DNA of 60,000 nucleotides from Bolinopsis microptera (lineage: Eukaryota > Ctenophora > Tentaculata > Lobata > Bolinopsidae). The stretch spans positions 12,201,837 to 12,261,836 of the forward strand of contig NC_087080.1 in the NCBI RefSeq assembly GCF_026151205.1, written 5' to 3'. The position numbers were made by a program, and so were the translations under genes. Shown in pieces: positions 11,126 to 22,079 of this stretch (the stretch's first letter is position 1; each line of letters opens with the position of its first letter). The notes under the pieces were generated by a model that worked only from the letters and a program-made list of their open reading frames with translations, had not been told where the DNA came from and searched no databases.

Positions 11126-11666
11126 TAAAAGTGCAATAATATTAATTAATTGACATCGGTCAAGATAAAAAATAGACTATGGTAATCAACGCTGTGTCGG
11201 TTTCTACTTTCGTACTTTTTTTTTTTATCTAGACACTTATTTTACTTCGGTGTATTCCAACAGCCACAATGTTACACAAGTGCAACCAGCCAATTACAGG
11301 AAGCCGAAGGATCTTTTTGGCCAGTGACGGTTAAGGTAGTGTGTACCATACTTTCTTCGTCCGAGACTTTGCTGCAATGTGCAGCTCCTCATTTAACCCT
11401 CACACCCGATTTCTCGAGTATTCGGCTGAGTAGACCGGGGGGCTGCATAGACCACTCATGATCCTTAGCTGAACGTCGACGACGCTCACCCCACGACCAG
11501 GCAGTCAGTGGGTTTCGAACTCGCAACCTAACGATTGTAAGACAGGCGTTCTAACCAACTGCGCTACCTGGTCGCTAAAAGTGCAATAATATTAATTAAT
11601 TGACATCGGTCAAGATAAAAAATAGACTATGGTAATCAACGCTGTGTCGGTTTCTACTTTCGTACT
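11126..11666. repeat. Perfect 91-bp direct repeats flanking a SINE
   Basis: Positions 11126-11216 and 11576-11666 are identical over 91 bp by eye (start TAAAAGTGCAATAATATTAA, end TTTCTACTTTCGTACT). They immediately abut the two ends of the SINE at 11217-11575, so they look like a target-site duplication, although a very long one. Confidence 0.9.
11217..11575 (-). mobile_element. tRNA-derived SINE
   Basis: Read on the minus strand, the insert begins GCGACCAGGTAGCGCAGTTG, which contains a good A box (TAGCGCAGTTGG) of the internal pol III promoter. About 45 bases later comes a B box-like GAGTTCGAAACCC. The first 80 or so bases therefore resemble a tRNA with a closing 3' acceptor arm CTGCCTGGTCG. 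A non-tRNA body of about 270 bases follows, and the element ends in an A-run (the T-run at 11217-11227 on the plus strand). This is the standard SINE layout: tRNA head, body, A-tail. It carries no protein and would depend on LINE enzymes for retrotransposition. I prefer a SINE to a functional tRNA because the anticodon arm pairs poorly and the A-tail is present. Confidence 0.85.
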
Positions 11667-12772
11667 ATCTTACTAAGCAATGAGAAATCACAGAACGAAT
11701 AAAAATTCTAGCTGTTTATGCCTGTAAACTGGTTATTATAATTTTTGTTATTTAGCACTATTTGAGTATATACCGTTTTTTTTACAATAAAAAATGCAAC
11801 AGAAAACCTTAAACTCGAGCATGAAGCGAAAGCGCCAAACAAAACAGTAAAACGTGAGTGCGTAGAAGGAGCAAATAGTGGAAAGGAATTACAGTGCTTT
11901 GATACTGCAGTGTGACGGGAATCCTTCCGGTGATGATTTCAACGAAATGTTTGGAGGGGTCTAATTAGTTTAGCATAATATCTCGTCCCATAAGGACGCT
12001 TGCACGCAGTTCAAAATGCTTTGATCTCGCCCGTAAGTGGTAAATTAATTCAAAATACGTATAGTGATTTTCAAATCACAACGATCACTTTATTAAGCGG
12101 GCAGATTGGACACTATATTGCTGCCCCAGGTAACTCGTACTACGTTTTATAGATCTAGACTGTAGAGTACGTTATATTGACCACAGACCACATTTGGGTT
12201 AGTCAGTTAGTCACATACTACAACAAAAATAGTACTAGGAACCGACTACTGGAAACGGTCGGATATCATTTTATTCTCCTGTAGGAAACAGGAAATTACA
12301 ATTTTATTAAAAAAAGATTAAAGTTTCCTACCGCTGGTTGCTATAATACAAACCTATTGACTGGCTGTACCCTTACCATTTAAAGTAAATATTGCCTGAT
12401 GTCGATCTGAGTGTTACAGAAGTGAGAAGTTTATATTATTGCCAGTATAAAGGGGACTGCTATCTTGATTTAATAATTATAACAATAATTTCCATTGTAT
12501 TCTTCCAACTATGAATTGACTTCATTGAACTCATTTGGCAAGTTGTAAGTTCCTGATCAACATTCAACAGCTGTAATAAATTAATTTGCTATGCACATGT
12601 TATTGTTTCTCTTGATCTTTTTTCTTAAGTTCGGATGCTGTCATTATCGTCTCTTGTAGGTCTCACCTTCATTACACTAGGGCAACAGTATAAGTAGTCT
12701 GAAATTTGTGCTATAATCTACATTGGAGTGTACTGAAAACCCATTTAACTAAAAGTTACCCTAGAACTATCA
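11667..12772. other. Intergenic region upstream of COG4
   Basis: It includes a one-armed copy of the 4341-5258 repeat family at about 12095-12350 (CAGATTGGACACTATA, then TAACTCGTACTACGTTTTAT). No other gene is recognised. The last few hundred bases should contain the COG4 promoter; I see no convincing TATA box. Confidence 0.45.
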
Positions 12773-15700
12773 ATGGATCTCTCCCTGGAAGATGTGAAAG
12801 AGTTGACCGATCCTAATAAGATACAAGAGATATTTCTCAAACTTCGTGAACAGGAGGTACTGTCTTTATCATCATCTCCATTTGAATTTATTTGTTAAAC
12901 CATCACTTTCTAGTGTCCATTGTTCTAGCTTTCTAGTGTACAAAATTGTTACATTTCAAAGTTTTTAGGATGATATTTTTGATGAACAAATTTCAGGAAA
13001 ATGTCACAAAAGATCTTGATAGGCTGCTAAAGAATCAAGCTCACCTTGAAACTAAAATGAAGAATCTCAATCAGATATTGTGAGTTTTTATTGTTTTCGT
13101 TACTTTTTCGAATAGTCACACCTAGTATCTTGGGCTTTGCCGTTCAAATCTTAAATTATTTTGGTGGATAGCAAAAATTATTCATTATTTTTGTGAGAAT
13201 ATAAACTAAAATTATTCCTTGTAGGCCTCAGGTAGCTTCAATTGAGATAGGTTGTCAGTCCCTCCATGATAAAATACACAGCACCAACCTATTAGCTGAA
13301 AACGTCAGTCGCAAAGTGAGGCAGCTTGATATGGCAAAGGTAATTTATTCAAGATTGGGAAATACTTAACATTTCCTGTCAGAGAATATGTAGGAGATGA
13401 GGATCAGTGGGGTTATATAAATAAAATAACTTATATACCTATATTATATATATTATATATTATATATCGTCTCACTTTATATATAGTAAGATTACATTCG
13501 AGCTGTGAAATATATTCCCTTCTCTAGGAGTATAGAGTATAGCAGTCAAGTAAACACTCCTAGCTGATAAGAATGTTCTTCAGGGCCATGTTGATAGCTG
13601 CATACAACGAGTTAACGACATCATCAATCTTACGAAGTGTGTTGAGGGAGTACAAGAAACCATGGCTTCAGATAACTATGAAACTGCTGCCTCCCATATT
13701 TCCACATACCTTCAGATAGATAAGAAGCTGATCAGCAACATTGACGATGATGTTGATGGATCGTTTGCTGTGCTAAAAGATGCAGAACTAAGGTTCATTA
13801 ACAACCTCAATAATCGGTTTGATACCGCTGTGAAGGAAAATGATGAAAAAGGAGTGGAAAGATTTGCCAGACTTTATCCTTTAGTGGGGAGAAAAGAGGA
13901 TGGTTTGTCAAAATATAGCAAGTTCCTGGCAAGCAAGGTAGCAAGCAAGGGACAGTTTCATCTGACGAATGCTCTTAAGACCTCGAAAGATGGTAAATTG
14001 AAGTTTTAAATTTATTATTCATTTTGTAACAATTCAAATTCGATGGGTGTTATTTCTAATTTTTTACGATTAGATTGAAATTTGCACTAATAATAGCTAA
14101 CTCCTCATATCCTAAACATTTGTGTCGCAAATCATGCTGCTCTATCATACCAAAGTGCAATAATCGCCTTTTAATCAGATAAGAGATGGGGAGTGATGTT
14201 TGCTGATACCCTGACAAGACTATTTGAGGACACTGCCCGGATAGTTGAGGATTGTCAGCTGGTTATTGACTCTGCTTACGGAGGTGACTGCATGTTCCAG
14301 GTGCTATCGCCCGTACAGGAGGAGTGTATCAGACAAGCGCGGAGCACTTTAAGCAACTTCCTACAGACACGCAACGTTATTGATATAAGTTGTGTGGTGA
14401 ACAGTAAGACCAGTGGGTTGCAGGGTAACAAGGAACAACCCCAACTGGATCAGATACTGGAGGAAATGGTCATTATGAACAGCAGAGCTGAGCTTTACAC
14501 CAACTTTATCAAACGAAAAATACAGGTACTTGTTGAATGTCGAAGACTAGAAAAATAGTGTGCACTGCAGTGCAGTTTATTTCACTTAGCTTAAAATTTA
14601 AGTATTACATAATTATATTTCAGAACTTCAAAAAAGTGTTAAATGATGTATTAAATAACTCACACCATTGCAGCAGGATGACACAGAGAACAATAATTGG
14701 GAGGGTATTCGTGGTATGAACGCTTTGCAGCAGGAAGCTATGGGTCACTACATTCTTCTAGAAACTCACTTTATCAAGCAGAGCATTCTTAAGGTGCGTA
14801 GCTCCAGGGCCTTATCACGACTACAGATTGTTAACCGAAACAGCACTGACACCTGAAAATACCAACTAAGAACCACAGAATATTATGATTTTTATGATAT
14901 AAAGTTTTTTTATCAGCATCAAATATATTGATTATTTTAAACAGGCAGCATCATTAGAGACAAGAAACAAGAAGTCTCTAGTGTCGAGTTTAGTGGACGA
15001 CTCTTGTTATCTTATCCAGAAGAGCGTTAACAGAGCCATCAGTTCCCGAAGTATAGATACTGCGTGTGCTATGATCAATAATGCTGCGTAAGTTACAAAT
15101 TCAACTATCTCTAGAGTTTCCTTCATTTTAGCTGTATGTATAATGTATAATGTATATTGTATATTTACCCATCAAGAGAATTTAGCAATTTTAACTGGTC
15201 ATTATAAGCCATATCTCAGGTCAAGTCTATCATTAGAAGTTTGTAATGAGCTGATGTTTGTAGTAAAGAACGGCTATCCTAACGCTCTGAGTTACTCCTG
15301 GCAGCAGGGGAGTGATGAACAAGTTCTTGAGCAGAAGGAGAAGTTTCTAACTGCCACCAATAACTTGCACGCTACTGCAGATAATGTCAACAAACTCAAG
15401 CGGGGGTTTGAGGTGAGAAACTGTTCACTAAATAATAGTCGTCCTAGTGGTCGGTATTTAGCCTGGCTTACTTGAAGTTGATTGTTGGCAGTAAGTTGAC
15501 CTAAATTTTTTGACTTAAAGTTGATTGTTGACTGTTGGTCGGCTTGAATTATAATTAACTTGATAAATTCCAAACAGATGAAGTGTGAAAAGAGTTATGG
15601 TTCCGACACTGCGGCTCTTGAGAAGCTGATGAGTTGTATTTCTGGTTTTAGTGACGTCACTTCTGACTTCAGGGAGGTGAGATTAGTGTAGTGGTCACGT

Positions 15701-18700
15701 GTAGTGGTCACGTGTAGTGGTCACGTGTAGTGGTCACGTGTAGTGGTCACGTGTAGTGGTCACGTGTAGTGGTCACGTGTAGTGGTCACGTGTAGTGGTC
15801 ACGTGTAGTGGTCACGTGTAGTGGTCACGTGTAGTGGTCACGTGTACTGTGTAGTGGTCACGTGTAGTGGTCACGTGGTCAGTGGTCAAAACTCAGCTAA
15901 TTTTGATTTTTTTTTGTTGGGGACTGGCCCGTGGTACCAGCCAATGTTTACTCAAAAATATATAATATAATATCAATGGTAATAAGAAATTCATCCCCGT
16001 GGGGCACATGCATAAATATAAAATATTTCAGACTTTATTTTCTAATGGTTAATAGGTAAAGATTAAAAACAGTAAAACAAGACTGAGCACTTCAAAATTT
16101 GTAGAATTTGTAACTTGATTTGAAATACGCGGCGATAAAAAAGAATGTCCAATGTTGGCAGTGTAAATGATGAGATATGCGACGTTTATAATGATAAGTG
16201 GGAGCTATTCTTTTATTCAAACTTCAACCAAGAAATAATCTTTGTTGTAAAGTTCTGGAAAGTTCCTGCTTATGTTGTGATTTAACTAACTAACTAACTT
16301 TTACTAACTAAATAACTAAATTTTGTGATTTAGGGGTTGAAACGGGCTGAGCAGACACTGTGTAAAGCTGCTGTCTTTCCTAAAATCCACCCTGTTATTG
16401 CTGAGTTTGCTAGCAGCAGTCACATCATCACAGAGGTAATTAGTTAATTATTTAATTAATTAATTAGATGTAATTAGTTTAAATTGTACATACTGTTTTA
16501 CAGGAATCGACCGGACATGATTTCAGGCCTGACCGGGACCGGGACCGGGACCAAGAATCCTGAATTAACCGGGACCGGGACCGGGATCATAAATCAGCAT
16601 TTGACCGGGACCGGGACCGGGATGAAAAATGTGACTTGACCGGGACCGGGACCGGGATAGCTCAAAATTGCCAATCCCGGTACCAGGATTCCCGGTACCG
16701 GCAATTCCTGTCGATTACTGGTTAATTCATGATCATAATTTATTACTCAAACTTGTTTAGCAATTTTAAACATTGTTTTATTTGGCTCAGAGGATGTTTA
16801 AAGATGAAATTCACAATGAATGAAAGGAAAAACTTAAAATCACAGTGAATGAAATTATGTAAAAGATCCCGGTCAAAATCCCGGCAAATTTGAGTGATTG
16901 ACCGGGACCGGGACCGGGACCAAGAATCCCGAATTAACCGGGACCGGGATCATAAATCAGCATTTGACCGGGACCGGGATAGCTCAAAATTGCCAATCCC
17001 GGTACCGGGATTCCCGGTACCGGGAATCCCGGTCGATTCCTGCTGTTTTATTTACGTGTTATCAATATAATATATAAATTTACACTATGTGGTTGGGACA
17101 TTTTGCATAGTAAATATGGTTACTACTCATATACATCATATTATTTGATTGGTATTCGATTTCTGATTATTTCTTAGGAATATGATTATTATCCCTTATT
17201 ATATCTCAATTTGGCTTTAGGTAGGGTGCCCCGCTAAAAGAACTGGATTCTTCCAGGAAGCATCCCGTGCACAGACCTTGGTCTACATATATATTAAATT
17301 ATTAACCATTCATTCTGTATGTGCACGAAAATTTATTTCAATCAATCAATATTCACATATCATCTACATTCTACAAACCATATCCTTGTAAAAAAACTCA
17401 TTTTTCTCTTACATTAAAAATGTTCAGTAACGTTTATTATTAACTTTGTATTAACTCTCAATTATCCAATTGTTTATCTTGATAGGATCAACTGTACATG
17501 TTGGAAGTAGAAGACCCCTGGTTACAAGAAATAGTGAAGGTGGTTGATGAGGTCATATTGCCCCTCAAGCAGCTCCTACATCAGTCTATATACGACAGTG
17601 TCCTGAAGATTTCTATAACTGAGGTATTGTCTTTATTCTTAACATAGACTTGAAATAAATGTTTCCATATGTTTAGAAACACGGCCACTAATTAGTGGTC
17701 AGTTGATCCAACAGTATACACTATACATTCTTGTTAATACTCCAGTAGCAGGGTGTCGTTGAGTGTGCACTACGATGTACAGAGTTTTTTGCTACTGAAT
17801 TGGGTTAAATAGGTCATTGGTAACTCAAATCACTTAGGTGCGCATGCTGTGTAGCTAGTCCCAACCCTGTGGGGATTTCACTGGAGTGTGATTAAAAAAC
17901 CTACTCTTCTAAGCTAAGTGAAATCGAGTATGCATTTCGGTGTCTACTACTTTTCTATACACAGGGTTCTTTTTAAGGTCATTCTGGTTCAGTATTGATG
18001 AGGTACGCAATTTTATCAGTAGTTCCAACGGGGTTCCAACCCTAGTAGCCCTAAATTACCCCAGGCGCAAATAAATGAATTTTGTATTTCGGCCTCTGAA
18101 CGTTGTAGGAGCCTCTCTTTTAGCTCAAACTAACTGCAATGGCCATATTATTTAATTACAAGCTATAAATCAACATAGGGTCTATAGTGCTTAGTTTTAG
18201 AGATATTCATTATGTTTTACCTTCGCTCAGTGGCGAAACGTACCGGTTTTGCCGAATATCTAGATGAATACGGATATCCGGATGAATACAGGAATACGGT
18301 TCCGGCCGGATATACGGCTTAATATCCGGTTCCGGCCTGGTTTAGGTTGCGTGGCCGCATATCAACTGAGTGTACACTCAACTACACCCTGCTACTGGAG
18401 TAAATACATTAGCAGATTGAAATTGAGTCACTTTAGTCACTTTATCTTGTACACAAAATGAAAGAGACTTAGCGGAGAAACGAGGGCCGGGCTTTCATGG
18501 TGCCCCAGTAACTCGTACTCCGTTTTACAGATCTATATTATAGTACGCTTAGCTGTATATTGACCACATTTGATATAATCACATACGACTAGGAACTCAG
18601 GAACCGAGTACCTGTCTAGGGATTTGGCTGCATGACTGGAATCGGTCAGATATCAATCAATCTTCCTTTTTTCAGACCGGAACCGAGTGGCAAACAGGAG

Positions 18701-20590
18701 AATTAAAATCTTACTGAAAAGTTTTAAGATTTCCGACCGCTTGGTGCTAAATCTCAGAAAATTAAAAAATTGTATCCTAACAGTTTTGAAATTTCCAATT
18801 TCGTGCACTTCATGCCATTAGACCCTGTAATCTTATGCTAAGGACCCGGCATATAGACTTTTTAACCGGATCAGATCTCGATACATGCTTTTAGGTCTAA
18901 AGATCAGACTGTGACCAATTTAACCCAATTCAGTAGCAAAAAACTCTGTACATCGTAGTGTACACTCAACTACACCCTGCTACTGGAGTATTTTGGTTTG
19001 GTTTGGTTTGGTTTGGTTTCAAGAGCTTATACTTGCCACGTATGTCCAGGTTCATTATAATAATGCAGGACTTCTAGGCAATGAGCTTGGTTGTGGGACA
19101 CACTCAACTAGGGAAGTTGAGAGGCCTCAATCAAGTCTCATTAAAGAGATATCAACAGAGTGTGAACCACTGCTACTGGAGTAAATACATTAGCAGATTG
19201 AAATTGAGTCACTTTAGTCACTTTATCTTGTACACAAAATGAAAGAGACTTAGCGGAGAAACGAGGGCCGGGCTTTCATGGTGCCCCAGTAACTCGTACT
19301 CCGTTTTATAGATCTATATTATAGCGTACGCTTAGCTGTATATTGACCACATTTGATATAATCACATACGACTAGGAACTCAGGAACCGAGTACCTGTCT
19401 AGGGATTTGGCTGCAGGACTGGAATCGGTCAGATATCAATCAATCTTCCTTTTTTCAGACCGGAACCGAGTGGCAAACAGGAGAATTAAAATCTTACTGA
19501 AAATTTTAAGATTTCCGACCGCTTGGTGCTAAATCTCAGAAAATTTAAAAATTGTATCCTAACAGTTTTGAAATTTCCGATTTCGTGCACTTCATGCCAT
19601 TAGACCCTGTGATCCTATGGCTATGCTAAGGACCCGATATAGGAGTGTGTATTTTGGGCCTTCATACCCTTCACAGTGCTAATATAAACATGTGTATTGC
19701 TGAGATACAAATTTCACATATACGCGCCTAATATGAAATATGGGCGTGGTCCCACAGGGTTGGGACTAGCGAAACAACATGTGCACCTAAGTGATTTGAG
19801 TTACCGATGACCTATATAACCAAATTCAATAGCAAAAAACTCTGTATATCGTAGTGCACACTCAACTACACCCTGCTACTGGAGTATTAACAAGAATGTA
19901 TAGTGTATACTGTTGGATCAACTGACCATAAACTTTGGATCACTGAATCAATGACCACTACAATGATTCCAACTTCAATAAGTGGATTTTAGTAGAAAAT
20001 AATTCTTGATGTTTCAGATGACGGAGTATTTAGAGAAACTAGCTCTGACTTGCTCTTACAATCAACTGGGAGGATTACTTCTTGATAAGAGATTGAGATC
20101 CTTAGTTACCTTCCTCTCTGGGATTACACAGTGGAGTGTGAGTTAATTAGTTAATTATTTAATTAGTTGATCAGATAATTATTTAATTAGTTAATTATAT
20201 CAGTGATAGGTATCCAGATACGTGACATTTTCGTGATGCTATGAGTCAATAACTACACCGTCGTTCATTATGCTTCGTCTCATTTGTTAATCAAAGGTAC
20301 TAAAAGCTAACTAGATAACGTATTAAAATCTAATAATATTACATAGTTATACTGCTAGCAGCATGACTAGTATATGCATCATATTTAATTCCAAATTATC
20401 CCAGATTCGTGATAAGTTCGCGAGGTTAACCCAGATTTGCCTGATTCTATCTGTTGAGCGCTTGTCTGAGGTAGAAGAGTACACTTCCAGTTCTGCTAAA
20501 TGTTGTTTGAGTATCACTGAAATTAAACAATGCCTCAGGCTTAGAAACGATTTTAAGAAAGATGACATCAACAATATTGTTTGTGATTAG
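12773..20590 (+). CDS. COG4: Conserved oligomeric Golgi complex subunit 4, 13 exons, complete
   Basis: COG4 belongs to lobe A of the COG tether, which recycles Golgi glycosylation enzymes by capturing intra-Golgi retrograde vesicles. Exons: 12773-12856, 12997-13079, 13225-13339, 13584-13992, 14179-14525, 14674-14793, 14945-15087, 15220-15412, 15578-15676, 16334-16435, 17486-17623, 20018-20137, 20405-20590. They sum to 2139 bp (712 codons plus TAG) with no frame break; human COG4 is about 785 residues, so the N-terminus and a loop are shorter. Landmarks: LAENVSRKVRQLDMAK near residue 80, FADTLTRLFE, NSRAELYTNF, and the C-terminal IRDKFARL with ITEIKQCLRLRNDF. The Arg of KFAR and Glu of ITEI align with the human salt-bridge pair R729 and E764. 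The start ATG has a favourable A at -3 and begins MDLSLEDVKEL, matching the family N-terminal helix. Introns 9 to 11 are loaded with repeats. Confidence 0.93.
15684..15888 (+). repeat. 13-bp minisatellite carrying CACGTG in every unit (COG4 intron 9)
   Basis: About 15 copies of TAGTGGTCACGTG begin 8 bp after the exon-9 donor, with one interruption near 15846. Each unit contains the palindrome CACGTG, the core of a bHLH E-box. Confidence 0.9.
16515..17036 (+). repeat. (CCGGGA)n-type GC-rich repeat block (COG4 intron 10)
   Basis: Runs of ACCGGG hexamers are separated by short AT-rich spacers. The block 16525-16700 (spacers AATTAACC, ATCATAAATCAGCATTTGA and TAGCTCAAAATTGCCAATCC) is repeated at about 16895-17036. 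The ends read GGAATCGACCGG and CCGGTCGATTCC, an inverse-complement pair, so the block may be a mobile element with short TIRs at about 16503 and 17038. Confidence 0.75.
17696..19928. mobile_element. 2.2-kb DNA element with >140-bp TIRs (COG4 intron 11)
   Basis: The left end TGGTCAGTTGATCCAACAGT and the right end ACTGTTGGATCAACTGACCA are perfect inverse complements. The match continues inward for about 145 bp with a few mismatches (for example ACTCCAGTAGCAGGGTG against CACCCTGCTACTGGAGT). The interior has no transposase; it carries a ~470-bp direct duplication (from 18391 and 19172, offset 781) related to the 4341-5258 repeat family, and a (TTTGG)n tract at 18992-19018. It looks like a non-autonomous element that captured other repeats. 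No clear target duplication was seen. Confidence 0.8.
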
Positions 20591-20652
20591 GTTATCACTC
20601 GGGGACAGATAAGATTTGGTACTTAAACTTTTGCTTTGGTATTTTTGCATGG

Positions 20653-20658
20653 AATAAA
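20653..20658 (+). promoter_or_regulatory. COG4 poly(A) signal AATAAA
   Basis: It lies 63 bp after the COG4 stop codon and is followed by a T-rich region (TTTGTTTTGTTTTTC), a typical cleavage and polyadenylation context. Confidence 0.75.
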
Positions 20659-20659
20659 A

Positions 20660-21117
20660 TGTCTAAATTTGTTTTGTTTTTCTTTTCTTTGACCAGTTTA
20701 TGTTTGAGATGTAATTTTCACTAAATAGTAGATTATTTAACGAACCACGCTGCATTTCTTCAAATCTTTCATGATGAATATTCTTATTCAAAGTAAAACT
20801 GTAAATTAACAAAAGTGTAAAAGGTCGCGATATCGCAATTCAGAAATTTCTCTCCTAATGTAAATATTAATAGTTAATACATTCAAATATTTTCAATAAA
20901 TAACGCAATATTTACTAGCTATGTTCTGTGTTAGAAAGACAGGTTTATTACGTATGTGTGCTTCCCAAGCCTCACGCTCTCTTAATTCCAGTTAGTGTTG
21001 TTTACTTTAATTGATAAAGTTATTACAATCTACTATAGTAATACCTACTATTGATAATTTGATCGCTAATTTGATCACTTAAATGAAGGAATTGTGATCT
21101 TACTTTATACTAAAGCC
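20660..21117. other. Non-coding DNA downstream of COG4
   Basis: AT-rich; no ORF, RNA gene or obvious repeat seen. Confidence 0.4.
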
Positions 21118-21545
21118 AGTACTTTGCCAGTATATTAGCCAGTATTTTGCTAACGCCAGTATTTTGCCAGTATATTAGCCAGTATAATGCTAACGCCAGT
21201 ATTTTGCCAGTATATTAGCCAGTCAGTGGCGTAACGAAGGGCCCCGCTGACCCCGCTGTGCAGGGGGGCGCCGTCTTAGGGGGGCGCCAAATCGTCGTTT
21301 GAATGTGGGACAATTTCGAAAACTTAACTAAAGTACTAGCAAAACTGCGCGTTTTGCTCTAGATACACACTTTTTTAGAGATTTTAACAGCGCATCCTCT
21401 AAAATCACCTAATTTGTTCAATTTTAGGGAGGGGCATCAAAAGGGGAGGGGGCGCCAACAGGGGGGCGCCTTTTCGGCAGGGGGGCGCCAACAGGCAACG
21501 TTACGCCACTGTAGCCAGTATTATGCTAACGCCAGTATTTTCAGG
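21118..21545 (+). repeat. GCCAGTATTTT minisatellite interrupted by a MITE
   Basis: Tandem copies of about 41 bp (GCCAGTATTTTGCCAGTATA, then TTAGCCAGTATTTTGCTAAC) run from 21118 to 21223. They continue after the inserted MITE from 21512 to about 21542. Confidence 0.8.
21224..21511. mobile_element. 288-bp hAT-type MITE with 8-bp TSD
   Basis: TIRs are CAGTGGCGTAACG (21224-21236) and CGTTACGCCACTG (21499-21511), perfect 13-bp inverse complements. The target duplication TAGCCAGT is present on both sides (21216-21223 and 21512-21519). An 8-bp TSD with CAGTGGCG-type ends is characteristic of the hAT superfamily. The interior is GC-rich with repeated GGGGGGCGCC and has no coding capacity. Confidence 0.92.
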
Positions 21546-22079
21546 GGAACGGTTTCTAAAAGGCGAAGCAGTGAACTCAAGCCAGTACGGGCCTCTGAAA
21601 GACGGCCCTGATGTTACAATAGTCAGTAGTAAAACTGGAGGGGTACCTGACTCAGCTCCGCTATCTCGAAGAAAACAAGAACACGTTAGTTTAGTAAAAT
21701 AGGAATTAAATGAAAGTTTACTGATATCAATATATTTGCAGCAAATTTAATTTACACATTCCTTTTAGCTATAGCAAGTGCCCTTAACGAATCCGTTTAT
21801 TTAGATGTACCTAACAGAACATCGACATCAAATGTGTTACAAGCAAAAAGTAAACCTTGTGTGCTCTACTTGTTGTCAAATAACAAATTTCATAAACCGA
21901 CTCACAGGCATTACCTCAGGTCGATAAAGAGTGGGCGATTCAAGAAAAGATAGAAGAATATCTGGACCTAATGAATGAAGTTTCACAGATGAATCAAAGT
22001 GAAGATAAAGGGAAACCAGCGGAAAGTTTATCACAAGAATCTGAGAACATCCCATGACAGCGATATTTAGTCTGGATTT
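21546..22079. other. Non-coding DNA before the foldback structure
   Basis: A minus-strand ORF across 21876-22178 has no recognisable motif and runs into the repeat. A plus-strand reading at about 21905-22057 also lacks features. I see no gene. Confidence 0.35.

Noticed and set aside
11493-11575. Functional tRNA gene on the minus strand
   Set aside because: A and B boxes are present but the anticodon arm pairs poorly and the sequence continues into a body with an A-tail; a SINE head explains it better.
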